Assembly: GCF_000382145.1 (NCBI RefSeq)
Contig: NZ_KB907626.1
Span: 59,271 to 123,270, forward strand
Direction of reading: 5' to 3'
Source: Psychrobacter lutiphocae DSM 21542
GTDB lineage: Bacteria; Pseudomonadota; Gammaproteobacteria; Pseudomonadales; Moraxellaceae
DNA: 64,000 nt
This document shows positions 17,037-25,233 of this stretch, piece by piece; the stretch's first letter is position 1, and each line of letters opens with the position of its first letter. The position numbers and the translations under genes were made by a program. Below the pieces are notes generated by a model. The model had not been told where the DNA came from, did no database searches, and saw nothing but the letters and a program-made list of their open reading frames with translations.

Positions 17037-18587
17037 CTACTCCTTAGCAATAGATTTATTATTTGATTGGGTCATTAGCATAGGTGGTACAGTGTAACAA
17101 CTACTTCCGTATAATCGTCTTAGGGTCTCAAGAGTATTTATAACGACTTCTATGCCAATTACATCTAGCCACTCAAAGGCGCCTAAAGGGTAGTTAACGC
17201 CGCCTTTTAAAGCTTTATCAATACCTTCAGGGGTTGCGATACCTTGGGTTGCACAAATAGCGGCCTCGTTAATAATCATGCTAAGTACACGCAAGTTTAT
17301 TAGACCTGGGCAATCTGGCACGATTGTCCAGTGAATATTTCCCAACGGCTCTGGTTGTTTACCTTCCATTATCTTTTGAGCGATGGGGCCCGCTGCGATG
17401 GCCACAGTCGTGTCTAAAACATTGGGATTTTTAATATCAGCAAGAATGACGGGATGCTCACAAGAGTACTCCCACTCAGCGGCTAATCTGCCATCTGATG
17501 CATAAACATAGACATTACTATCTAAAATGCCAATGAGCTGGTCATAATGAGGGGCTGATTTGGCATCTGTTATTTTTGAGCTTAGATGTGCTTTTTGTTC
17601 AGCGACCCATGGATGGTTGCCAAAGGCTTTAAATAAAGCATAACGCTTTAAGTCACCAGTGGGATTGTTTTTATCGCTTGGCTGGTTACTGGTATTGTGA
17701 GATAAGGGTTTAGATGGATGTGGTGAGGGTTGCTTGTAATCATAAAAACCTTTACCGCTCTTACGACCCAGGAAGCCTGCTTCTACTAAGCTGCCTTGTA
17801 TCAGACTTGGTCGCAAATGTGGAGGGTAGAATAAGCTATCGAAAACTGAACAGCTGACAGCATAGTTTACATCTTGACCAATAAAGTCAGTTAACTCGCA
17901 AGGTCCCATCTTAAATCCTGCGTTACGCAAACTAGAGTCCAGCTGGCTAGGCGTGACAATTTGATCTTCGATTAATCGAAAGCTTTCGATATAAAAGGGT
18001 CGAGCTACTCTATTAACAATAAAGCCTGGTGTGTTTTTACATTTAACGGGCGATTTCCCCCAGCTTTGCATCAGTTTAATACAAATCTCGGTGGTATCTG
18101 ATGAGGTTTGCAACGCCTCAATCACTTCGACAAGTGGCATGATACCTGGTGGATTAAAGAAGTGTAATCCGATAAAACGCTCAGGTTTTTTTAGGCAAGA
18201 GGCAATCGCTGTTACTGATAATGAAGAGGTATTTGTTGCAAGAATGGTGTCTTGGCTAACAATAGACTCAAGGTTTTGGAAGACTGTTTGCTTGATATCT
18301 AAGCGCTCGACAATAGCCTCGATAACCAGCTTAGCATCTGATAGGGCATCGTTATTTTCACTGAGTGTTAAAGCAGACAGCCACTGGACTTTATCTTGCT
18401 GAGTTATCTTTTCTTTATTGACAAATTTAGTGAACAAGCTATCGAGCGAGTTCTTTGCTCTTTGTAATTGCTCGGATGACTGGTCAACCAATACAACTTT
18501 ATGCCCTGCTTGCAATGCAAGCTGTGCAATGCCTTGACCCATTGTACCTGCACCGATAACACCAACGGTGAGTCTTTCATCACTCAT
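17037..18587 (-). CDS. paaH: 3-hydroxyadipyl-CoA dehydrogenase
   Basis: PaaH oxidises 3-hydroxyadipyl-CoA with NAD. It is 516 residues: an N-terminal Rossmann domain (GVIGAGTMGQGIAQLAL), the ATNTSSLSVTAIA and GLHFFNPPGIMPLVEVI motifs of 3-hydroxyacyl-CoA dehydrogenases, then two C-terminal dehydrogenase domains, the last containing GVNYPLGAFEWLDVIG. Residues 290-320 form a polar, Pro/Ser/Asn-rich linker that makes the protein longer than E. coli PaaH. It follows paaN by 182 bases containing a perfect palindrome and is tightly followed by paaI. Confidence 0.93.
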   Translation of the reverse strand: MSDERLTVGVIGAGTMGQGIAQLALQAGHKVVLVDQSSEQLQRAKNSLDSLFTKFVNKEKITQQDKVQWLSALTLSENNDALSDAKLVIEAIVERLDIKQTVFQNLESIVSQDTILATNTSSLSVTAIASCLKKPERFIGLHFFNPPGIMPLVEVIEALQTSSDTTEICIKLMQSWGKSPVKCKNTPGFIVNRVARPFYIESFRLIEDQIVTPSQLDSSLRNAGFKMGPCELTDFIGQDVNYAVSCSVFDSLFYPPHLRPSLIQGSLVEAGFLGRKSGKGFYDYKQPSPHPSKPLSHNTSNQPSDKNNPTGDLKRYALFKAFGNHPWVAEQKAHLSSKITDAKSAPHYDQLIGILDSNVYVYASDGRLAAEWEYSCEHPVILADIKNPNVLDTTVAIAAGPIAQKIMEGKQPEPLGNIHWTIVPDCPGLINLRVLSMIINEAAICATQGIATPEGIDKALKGGVNYPLGAFEWLDVIGIEVVINTLETLRRLYGSSCYTVPPMLMTQSNNKSIAKE

Positions 18588-18685
18588 AAAACATCCTTGT
18601 TTTGTTATGGTATATAAATATCTTATGTAAAATCAATCAGCTTTAGCGTCCTGCTATATTCGATGAATGCATCAAAGCTGAAAGG

Positions 18686-18717
18686 TGCTTAACGTTAATT
18701 GTTGTTAACGTTAAGCA
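18686..18717. promoter_or_regulatory. Perfect 13-bp palindrome upstream of paaH
   Basis: TGCTTAACGTTAA (18686-18698) is followed by a 6-base spacer and its exact complement (18705-18717). It lies about 100 bases upstream of the paaH start and 53 bases after the paaN stop. It could be an operator, a processing hairpin or a weak terminator; on the minus strand no T run follows. Confidence 0.5.
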
Positions 18718-18769
18718 TTTAAATAATAAAAAATGGACTTTTTTAAATGGACTTTCTCAATAATAGCAG

Positions 18770-20455
18770 TTAGTTGGTTTGCTCACGTACGGTAACCCAA
18801 CCAAATCGAGGTGCTACAAAACCTAAGTCTGTAAGACTAACATTAGCAGCAGGATTTAATCCTGAGCCATGAAAGTCAGAATAGGCACTAGATTGGTTGA
18901 CATATACTCCACCTGTTAAGTTAACAGATAAAGGTGATCCAGCATCGGCAATATCATCTATTGCTTTTTGTTTAAAATCATCCTCTACACTATAAAGTGC
19001 AGTTGTCATTGCACCATATTCTTCAATACTGTCACAAACTAGAGTTAATGCGCTGTCCGCATCCTCCGTTTCTATTACATAAGCAATAGGACCAAACTGT
19101 TCCTCATAAATTAATGCATCATTTTGATCCACTTTAATTATTTGAGGCTTGGCTGTGTTGGCATTAGGGAAGGCTTCAAAGTTAGCTTTTTCCATCGCTA
19201 GCACAAAAGTTTTGTCACTTTGAGCACTATCATTTACGCGCTTGCAGACGCCTTCATTATTTAACGCACCCATTAGTGCAAATGCACGTCGATCGTCACC
19301 TAATAGCTTTTCAACGGCAGTGGCGATACCTTGAGCAACATCATCAAAGCTCTTATGCCCGTCATTTGTTTCTATGCCGTTTTTCGGAATATAAATGTTT
19401 TGAGGTGCAGTACACATTTGACTAGAGTATAGGGATAGTGAAAAAGCGATGTTGCTGGTCATGGCTTTGAAGTTATCAGTTGATTGAATCAGAATGTTAT
19501 TTAGGCCTGCCTGTTCTAAATAAAGCTGAACACCATTCGTGTTTTCTTTTAGCCAATCACCAAATGCGTTACTACCAGTAAAGTCAATCATCTTAATGCG
19601 CTTGTCTTTAAGAATATCCTGTGTATAAGCATTGTCGCCATTAGAAATAGCCAGTTGTACGACATCAGGATTAATATTTTCTTCTTGTAAGACTTCACGC
19701 ATAACATCAACTGTTATCGCAAGAGGAAGGATGGCGTTATCAGATGGCTTAACGATCACACTATTACCTGTTACCAGTGCTGCAAAAATACCTGGATAAC
19801 CATTCCATGTTGGGAAAGTTGCACAGCCTATCGTAACATCAATGCCTTTACCACGTGGAATAAAGTGTTTGTCCATTGCAACCGTAATTAAATTACCTTC
19901 TTTATCTTTTCCTGTTACTTTATTCCACTGAACACTTGGGGCAGTTGATTCGATGGCATTTGCAGCATAAGCGAGGGTTTCCAAGCCTCTTTCTAAGGCA
20001 TGGGGACCGCCTGCTTGGAATGACATCATAAAAGGTTGGCCTGTGGTGTGCATCACACTATGAACCATCAGGAAAGATTTTTTAGACAGTCGTTCAAGGA
20101 CTTCTAAGCACACACCAAATCGAGTTTCAGCATCCAGACGACGCCATTGTTTTTGTGCTTGCTGAGAGCGATCTAATAGTGTTTTTTTGTCAAGTTTCGG
20201 AAATTGCATGGTGGTGTCAATACCGAAGGGAGAAGTTGATTGGCATGTGACATAGTCAGCATCTTGCATGGGTACTTTGAGCTCAAATTTATTCCCCAAT
20301 AGAGCGTTAAAATCATCTTCCCCCTTTTGCTTTGCACCCTCTCCATAATGTCGCTCACTGGGCATTTCAGGATAAGCTGCCCATTCTTCTCGGGTTTTAA
20401 TTACTTGTTTTGCTTTTAGTAGGGTGTCTTTATGTTTTTCATATAATGCGGACAT
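18770..20455 (-). CDS. paaN: PaaN aldehyde dehydrogenase-type enzyme of phenylacetate degradation
   Basis: PaaN is the aldehyde dehydrogenase-fold protein found in paa clusters that lack PaaZ. In the pathway it should oxidise the ring-opened semialdehyde to 3-oxo-5,6-dehydrosuberyl-CoA. The 561 residues show the fold's hallmarks: TVGNSVIVKPSD-like GNSVIVKPSDNAILP, DFTGSNAFGDWL, the catalytic-Cys segment SSQMCTAPQNIY and EEQFGPIAYVIE. There is no C-terminal MaoC hydratase domain, which in PaaZ opens the oxepin ring. AAGGAG precedes the ATG. It heads the leftward arm, divergent from paaG. Confidence 0.9.
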   Translation of the reverse strand: MSALYEKHKDTLLKAKQVIKTREEWAAYPEMPSERHYGEGAKQKGEDDFNALLGNKFELKVPMQDADYVTCQSTSPFGIDTTMQFPKLDKKTLLDRSQQAQKQWRRLDAETRFGVCLEVLERLSKKSFLMVHSVMHTTGQPFMMSFQAGGPHALERGLETLAYAANAIESTAPSVQWNKVTGKDKEGNLITVAMDKHFIPRGKGIDVTIGCATFPTWNGYPGIFAALVTGNSVIVKPSDNAILPLAITVDVMREVLQEENINPDVVQLAISNGDNAYTQDILKDKRIKMIDFTGSNAFGDWLKENTNGVQLYLEQAGLNNILIQSTDNFKAMTSNIAFSLSLYSSQMCTAPQNIYIPKNGIETNDGHKSFDDVAQGIATAVEKLLGDDRRAFALMGALNNEGVCKRVNDSAQSDKTFVLAMEKANFEAFPNANTAKPQIIKVDQNDALIYEEQFGPIAYVIETEDADSALTLVCDSIEEYGAMTTALYSVEDDFKQKAIDDIADAGSPLSVNLTGGVYVNQSSAYSDFHGSGLNPAANVSLTDLGFVAPRFGWVTVREQTN

Positions 20456-20559
20456 CTAATACTCCTTTTAATTATGTTCCGACTGAATAAACCCTGTGGA
20501 TTTAACTTGATTCAATTAAGTTTAAAAATTAATACTATAACTGAGAAGGTCTACTTCCT

Positions 20560-20578
20560 AATAACACACTTGTAAACT
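20560..20578 (+). repeat. 19-bp putative operator, copy 1
   Basis: AATAACACACTTGTAAACT, identical to copy 2 starting 85 bases downstream. It lies about 105 bases upstream of the paaN start. Confidence 0.6.
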
Positions 20579-20644
20579 CAAAAAACAATACACCATTATG
20601 AAAATGGTTGCAATATGATGATTTAAAAATAATATTAGACAAGC

Positions 20645-20663
20645 AATAACACACTTGTAAACT
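20645..20663 (+). repeat. 19-bp putative operator, copy 2
   Basis: Exact second copy of AATAACACACTTGTAAACT in the same orientation, about 250 bases upstream of paaG. Confidence 0.6.
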
Positions 20664-20913
20664 TAAATTTAATGTTTTACTATTATTAAAACGCTAATGA
20701 TATGAGCAGATGGAAAGGAAGCCAGTTGCTGTTAGCACATTATGACACTGTTTGTCTCCATGCTAAGCCTATCAGAGCCACCTATCTTCCTTTGAAAAAC
20801 GACTAGTTTATTTACTGTTGCTTTCCTATTACACTTTCATACTATCTTACTAACTTTGTGTTAGTGACATTCAGTTTTAATAAAATTAAGCTTATATTTC
20901 AATGGATTGAAAA

Positions 20914-21732
20914 ATGTCTTATACATCAGATACAGTTCAAATTGTCTATCAAAATGGTGTCGCCACCATTACCTTAAATCGCCCAAAACAGCTTAATGCT
21001 TTTAATGAAGAGATGCACCATGCGCTAGCAGCTGTGATAGATGAAGTTGCTGCTAATGATAAAGCACGTGCAATTATTATTACAGGCGCAGGAAAAGGGT
21101 TCTGTGCTGGTCAAGATTTGGGTAACAGAGATCCACGCAAGCAAGTCTATGATTTAGGTCAAACCATTACTGAGTTTTACAACCCACTAATTAAGCGTAT
21201 TAAAAATTTAGGAAAGCCGACTGTTGCAGTCGTAAATGGTGTTGCAGCAGGGGCTGGTATTGGTATAGCTTTGGCTTGTGACATAGTTTTATGCTCTGAG
21301 ACAACCAAATTTGCAATGGCATTTGGCAAGATTGGCTTAGTACCTGACTCTGGCTTAACTTGGCAGTTAGTACAGCTTGTTGGATTGGCACGTGCGAAGG
21401 CGTTAGTACTGACTAATGCAACGTTAAGTGCTGAACAGGCTTTAGATTATGGGTTGGTTTGGAAGGTGTATGAATCATCAAGACTGATGAGTGAAGCAAA
21501 TAAGCTTGCAACAAACCTTGCATACGGACCTAAGCTTGGTATGTCCTTAACAATAAAAGCTTTAAACCAAGCCACTACCAACTCATTAGAGCAGCAACTA
21601 GAGCTTGAGGCAACTTATCAACGCGAAGCAGGTTATAGTGATGACTATAAGGAAGGGGTTACTGCCTTTTTAGAAAAACGACCAGCTGTTTTTTTTAAAG
21701 AGTCTAATGGTGGCAAAGAGAGCCAGTCATGA
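20914..21732 (+). CDS. paaG: 1,2-epoxyphenylacetyl-CoA isomerase
   Basis: PaaG isomerises the ring epoxide to the oxepin and later shifts double bonds of the dehydroadipyl intermediates. The 272-residue crotonase-fold protein has GKGFCAGQDLGNRD, NGVAAGAGIGIALACDIVL and the PaaG-typical FGKIGLVPDSGLTWQLVQLVG, with Asp in place of the hydratase Glu. It opens the rightward arm and overlaps the next gene by four bases (ATGA), so the two are coupled. The C-terminal KESNGGKESQS tail is a short polar extension. Confidence 0.93.
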   Translation: MSYTSDTVQIVYQNGVATITLNRPKQLNAFNEEMHHALAAVIDEVAANDKARAIIITGAGKGFCAGQDLGNRDPRKQVYDLGQTITEFYNPLIKRIKNLGKPTVAVVNGVAAGAGIGIALACDIVLCSETTKFAMAFGKIGLVPDSGLTWQLVQLVGLARAKALVLTNATLSAEQALDYGLVWKVYESSRLMSEANKLATNLAYGPKLGMSLTIKALNQATTNSLEQQLELEATYQREAGYSDDYKEGVTAFLEKRPAVFFKESNGGKESQS

Positions 21733-22181
21733 TTAAAGCTAGCCCTGAAATATTGGATAAATACGGTTATATCTTTCAAAAGCAGAATGATGAGGTTTTA
21801 CCTGCTTGGATTCTAAAGAATTTTGTGGTTAATGTGATAGAGCTAAGCGCAGGACAGGCAGTTTTTGAGTTGGTGTATAACTCTGATTTATATCGTAAAG
21901 TCCCAGGAACTGCATCAACCAAACTTATGTCAGGTCAAGCTATCATGGCAGCTGCTGATACCCTGCTCATTTATCCAGTTTTGGCACAGGTTGGTCAAGA
22001 AAAAGAGATGGTGACGTTAAATACTAATACCGAATTTTTAAGACCGATAAAAGAAGGTGTCGTTACCATAAAAGCGAATGTTATACGTGCTGGCAGTAAG
22101 GTTGTCAGAGGTCAAGTGGAGTTCTTTGATGTAGATGACAAGCTATGTGCGCTATCTACATTATGCTATATATTTATTTAA
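21729..22181 (+). CDS. Hot-dog thioesterase-like protein in the paa operon
   Basis: This 150-residue protein looks like a PaaI/DUF4442-type hot-dog fold: a central helix MSGQAIMAAADTLLIYPVLA and the strands VTLNTNTEFLRPI and ITIKANVIRAGSKVVRGQVEFFD. It lacks the GGAIF helix start of PaaI and is clearly distinct from the PaaI at 16461-17033. The ATG overlaps the paaG stop. It may be a second thioesterase that clears dead-end CoA esters, but substrate and catalytic residues could not be fixed. Confidence 0.75.
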   Translation: MIKASPEILDKYGYIFQKQNDEVLPAWILKNFVVNVIELSAGQAVFELVYNSDLYRKVPGTASTKLMSGQAIMAAADTLLIYPVLAQVGQEKEMVTLNTNTEFLRPIKEGVVTIKANVIRAGSKVVRGQVEFFDVDDKLCALSTLCYIFI

Positions 22182-22215
22182 ATAGTAAATCGACAGTGAT
22201 AACAAGGAGTAAGTT

Positions 22216-23154
22216 ATGTCAAAAGCAGAAATGAGAAGGTTTGAAGATAAGATTGAGCGCGATGTAAAAATTGAACCCAGAGATTGGATGCCTGAAGCGT
22301 ATCGCAAAAACCTTATTCGTCAAATCTCCCAACATGCACATTCAGAAATTGTTGGTATGTTACCTGAGGCAAACTGGTTAACTCGGGCCCCCTCGCTACG
22401 CCGTAAGTCAATCTTAATGGCAAAGATACAGGATGAAGCAGGACATGGACTATATTTATATTGTGCAGCTGAAACCTTAGGTGCGGATCGTCAAGCAACG
22501 ATTGACGCCATGCTTGCTGGAAAGATGAAATACTCGTCAATTTTTAACTATCCAACTTTAAGCTGGTCAGATGTAGGTATGATCGGCTGGCTTGTAGATG
22601 GTGCTGCTATTGTAAATCAGGTTGCATTACAACGTACTTCTTATGGTCCTTATGCACGTGCAATGGTACGCATTTGTAAGGAAGAGTCATTCCATCAGCG
22701 CCAAGGCTATGAAATGTTAACTGAAATGGTGCAAAGTGGTGATCCTGATCAGATAGCTATGGTACAAGATTCTATGAATCGCTTTTGGTGGCCAGCTTTG
22801 ATGATGTTTGGTCCTCATGATAGTGATTCAGCAAATAGTGAGCAGTCTATGGCGTGGAAGATTAAGCGTTTTGGTAATGATGAGCTACGCCAAAAGTTTA
22901 TTGATATTACTGTTCCTCAAGCGGAGTATTTAGGGCTAACTATTCCTGACCCAGATTTAAAATATAATGAAGAGACTGGGCATTATGAGCATGGCGAGAT
23001 TGATTGGGATGAGTTTAAGCAAGTTGTTAGTGGTTTTGGACCTTGTAATAAATCCCGTATGGATGCACGCAGAAAAGCCCAAGAAGAAGGTCAATGGGTA
23101 GTAGATGCAGCGCTTGCATATAATAGAAAACAAAAAGCTAAAAAAGCAGCCTAA
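22216..23154 (+). CDS. paaA: Phenylacetyl-CoA 1,2-epoxidase subunit A
   Basis: PaaA is the catalytic di-iron subunit of the PaaABCE monooxygenase that epoxidises phenylacetyl-CoA. The 312-residue sequence is near identical in pattern to known Paa[38 protein letters not shown], the iron ligands in KIQDEAGHG and [13 protein letters not shown], and [15 protein letters not shown] near the end. AAGGAGT lies before the ATG. A 386-base gap holding a duplication and a miniature element separates it from paaB. Confidence 0.97.
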   Translation: MSKAEMRRFEDKIERDVKIEPRDWMPEAYRKNLIRQISQHAHSEIVGMLPEANWLTRAPSLRRKSILMAKIQDEAGHGLYLYCAAETLGADRQATIDAMLAGKMKYSSIFNYPTLSWSDVGMIGWLVDGAAIVNQVALQRTSYGPYARAMVRICKEESFHQRQGYEMLTEMVQSGDPDQIAMVQDSMNRFWWPALMMFGPHDSDSANSEQSMAWKIKRFGNDELRQKFIDITVPQAEYLGLTIPDPDLKYNEETGHYEHGEIDWDEFKQVVSGFGPCNKSRMDARRKAQEEGQWVVDAALAYNRKQKAKKAA

Positions 23155-23375
23155 TTGTGTATTTATGCAGTTCATATTTACGCCTCAATCACAGCTATTG
23201 ATATAGGCTGTGATCTTCACCCAGAATTTATGATAAAAAATAGTTAGTTGTGTCAAAAATATTAGCTAATAAAGGGTTGATTAAGTTGAGAGTGAGGTGT
23301 CTATCTGTTTACCTATCATATACCTATTTGCTTATCAATTGATTCATCAATAGATATTGGATATTTATTGACAAT

Positions 23376-23419
23376 AGGTTGGTAGTTATAAATCTTTAGG
23401 TTGGTAGTTATAAATCTTT
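23376..23419. repeat. 22-bp tandem duplication between paaA and paaB
   Basis: Two identical 22-bp units (each beginning AGGTTGGTAGTTATAAATC) lie head to tail at 23376-23397 and 23398-23419, directly before the small inverted-repeat element. Confidence 0.9.
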
Positions 23420-23421
23420 CA

Positions 23422-23509
23422 AGGGCATGTTTTCATCTTAAAAATGGTGATAAAAATACGATTCATTATAGTCAAACAAAGATAGTTATACTAATTGAAA
23501 ACACGCGCT
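23422..23509. mobile_element. Small inverted-repeat element between paaA and paaB (F1-related)
   Basis: AGGGCATGTTTTCA at 23422-23435 and TGAAAACACGCGCT at 23496-23509 are inverted repeats matching at 12 of 14 positions. The ends resemble those of the F1 element (GGGCGTGTCTTCA). The 88-bp unit has no open frame and splits the paaA-paaB junction, normally tight in paa operons. Confidence 0.55.
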
Positions 23510-23540
23510 ATTTATCAGCAAACGCTAAAGGAGTTAGCAA

Positions 23541-23822
23541 ATGAGCCAGTCAAAATTATATGAAGTATTTATAAGAGCAAAAGCAGGATTATCTCATCAG
23601 CATGTGGGTTCTTTACATGCCACTGATGATGAAATGGCATTACAAAATGCACGTGACTTGTACACCCGCCGTAACGAAGGAACCTCTATTTGGGTTGTTA
23701 AGTCTAAAGACATTACCTCTTTAGATTATAGCGATCAAGATGTATTCATTGAGCCTTCAGTTGATAAAATTTATCGTCATCCAACATTTTATGAAATCCC
23801 TGATGAAGTGGGTCATATGTAA
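23541..23822 (+). CDS. paaB: Phenylacetyl-CoA 1,2-epoxidase subunit B
   Basis: PaaB is the small subunit of the PaaABCE complex. The 93-residue protein has the family's YEVFIRAKAGLSHQHVGSLHA start, ALQNARDLYTRRNEGTSIWVV core and a short C terminus. AAAGGAG sits seven bases before the ATG. It is followed by paaC after 17 bases. Placed 386 bases after paaA, it may need its own promoter or read-through of the element in the gap. Confidence 0.95.
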   Translation: MSQSKLYEVFIRAKAGLSHQHVGSLHATDDEMALQNARDLYTRRNEGTSIWVVKSKDITSLDYSDQDVFIEPSVDKIYRHPTFYEIPDEVGHM

Positions 23823-23839
23823 GCAACGATATTTTAACA

Positions 23840-24631
23840 ATGGATATGGTAATGAATATGAATACGGAACACAACAACCAAAAAAAACCTCTGTTTGATT
23901 ATGCTTTACGTTTAGGCGATACAACTTTAGTGTTAGCGCAACGGTATTGCGAGTGGGTAGGCAAAGCACCGACTATTGAAGAGGAGTTGGCTTTAGCAAA
24001 TACTGGTCTTGATATATTAGGTCAAGCAATGGCATGGTTAAATGTCGCATCTGAGCATGATGCTCAAAAAAGAGATGCTGACCAGTTAGCCTATTTTCGT
24101 AATGAACGACAATACACCAACTATTTACTAGCTGAGCTTGAAAATGGTGATTTCGGTTTTACAAGTTTGCGTGGTTTTTTTATTAGCACGTATTTCAAGT
24201 ACCTGTACGGTTCGATGCAAAAAAGCCAAGTAAATAGTTTCAGAGATATCGCTATCAAGTCATCTAAAGAGGTTAAGTATCATTACATACATCAGCGCTC
24301 ATGGCTTGTACGCTTAGGAAATGGTACTGATGAGAGTCATAAAAGAGTACAAAATGCCTTAAATGATTGTTGGGCATATACGGCTGAGCTTTTTGAAGAA
24401 GATGCCGTTATTTTAGCGGCTCAAGATATGGGTGTGATTGACTCTATGGCGGATATAAAATCGCAATGGCGCGCCGATGTTCTGGCATTACTAGAAGAAG
24501 CCAACCTAACTTTGCCACAAGAAGTCTATCATCATAGAGGTGGTACAGAAGGCTTGCACACAGAGGTATTAGGGTATTTGTTAGCAGAAATGCAATCTGT
24601 GAGGCGAGAGTTTCCCAATGCTCGGTGGTAG
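23840..24631 (+). CDS. paaC: Phenylacetyl-CoA 1,2-epoxidase subunit C
   Basis: PaaC is the structural partner of PaaA, a ferritin-like helical protein lacking the metal site. The 263 residues show YALRLGDTTLVLAQRYCEWVG, LALANTGLDILGQAMAW, RNERQYTNYLLAELENGDF, SWLVRLGNGTDESHKRVQ and GGTEGLHTEVLGYLLAEMQ, all typical. Four ATG codons lie in the first 22 bases (23840, 23846, 23852, 23858) and the true one is not clear. The stop lies close to or overlaps the start of paaD. Confidence 0.94.
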   Translation: MDMVMNMNTEHNNQKKPLFDYALRLGDTTLVLAQRYCEWVGKAPTIEEELALANTGLDILGQAMAWLNVASEHDAQKRDADQLAYFRNERQYTNYLLAELENGDFGFTSLRGFFISTYFKYLYGSMQKSQVNSFRDIAIKSSKEVKYHYIHQRSWLVRLGNGTDESHKRVQNALNDCWAYTAELFEEDAVILAAQDMGVIDSMADIKSQWRADVLALLEEANLTLPQEVYHHRGGTEGLHTEVLGYLLAEMQSVRREFPNARW

Positions 24632-24639
24632 GTATTGAT

Positions 24640-25131
24640 ATGACTAAAATAAACCTTAGACCTATGCTTGATGCTGATGAAATTATGTCAATACTGGCTA
24701 CTGTTCCAGATCCAGAAGTACCTGTATTGACCTTAAATGATTTGGGCATCATTAGAGATGTAAATATAGATGAGTCAGCAGGTACTATCACTATAACGTT
24801 AACCCCAACATATATGGGATGTCCTGCTACTGAAGCTATTCAGAAAATGGTCAGTGATGCATTAACTGATGCAGGCTACCCTAAGCCGATTTTAAAAGAG
24901 CAATTGATACCGGCATGGACAACGGAATGGATTAAGCCAGAAGCACTCAAAAAGCTTGAAGAATATGGCATTGCACCTCCAGGCTCGGATACAGATAACG
25001 AGCCTAAGCGTTGTCCAAATTGTGGTAGCGATGATTATCAACTAGTAAGCCAATTCGGATCCACTGCCTGTAAGTCACTATATCGATGCTTACAGTGTAA
25101 AGAGCCGTTTGAGTATTTCAAATGTCATTAG
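24640..25131 (+). CDS. paaD: PaaD, iron-sulfur/di-iron assembly factor of the epoxidase
   Basis: PaaD is a MIP18/DUF59-type protein thought to help mature the epoxidase. It is 163 residues from ATG 24640; GTG 24625 would overlap paaC. The DUF59 part has ATVPDPEVPVLTLNDLGIIRDV and TPTYMGCPATEAI with the conserved Cys. A C-terminal zinc-ribbon-like part has four cysteines in CPNCG and CLQC plus a further C in TACKS and FKCH. Spacing and order in paaABCDE are standard. Confidence 0.92.
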   Translation: MTKINLRPMLDADEIMSILATVPDPEVPVLTLNDLGIIRDVNIDESAGTITITLTPTYMGCPATEAIQKMVSDALTDAGYPKPILKEQLIPAWTTEWIKPEALKKLEEYGIAPPGSDTDNEPKRCPNCGSDDYQLVSQFGSTACKSLYRCLQCKEPFEYFKCH

Positions 25132-25233
25132 CTTTATGACATAGGTTTATAGATAATATTGATTCACAGATAAGTTATGGCTAATACTAAATAGCTTGCA
25201 AGAATTTTATCGACAGATATTAAAGGAATAATT

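Larger units (their letters stand above)
20456..20913. promoter_or_regulatory. Divergent control region of the paa cluster
   Basis: This 458-base region separates paaN (leftward) and paaG (rightward) and must hold the promoters of both arms. Its main feature is an exact 19-bp direct repeat at 20560-20578 and 20645-20663, whose copies start 85 bases apart, close to eight helical turns. No paaX, paaR or other regulator gene lies in the window, so the controlling protein is encoded elsewhere. The rest is A+T-rich with no credible small gene. Confidence 0.6.

Noticed and set aside
18770..20455. PaaZ assignment
   Set aside because: The protein is about 120 residues shorter than PaaZ and has no C-terminal MaoC hydratase domain; PaaN fits better.
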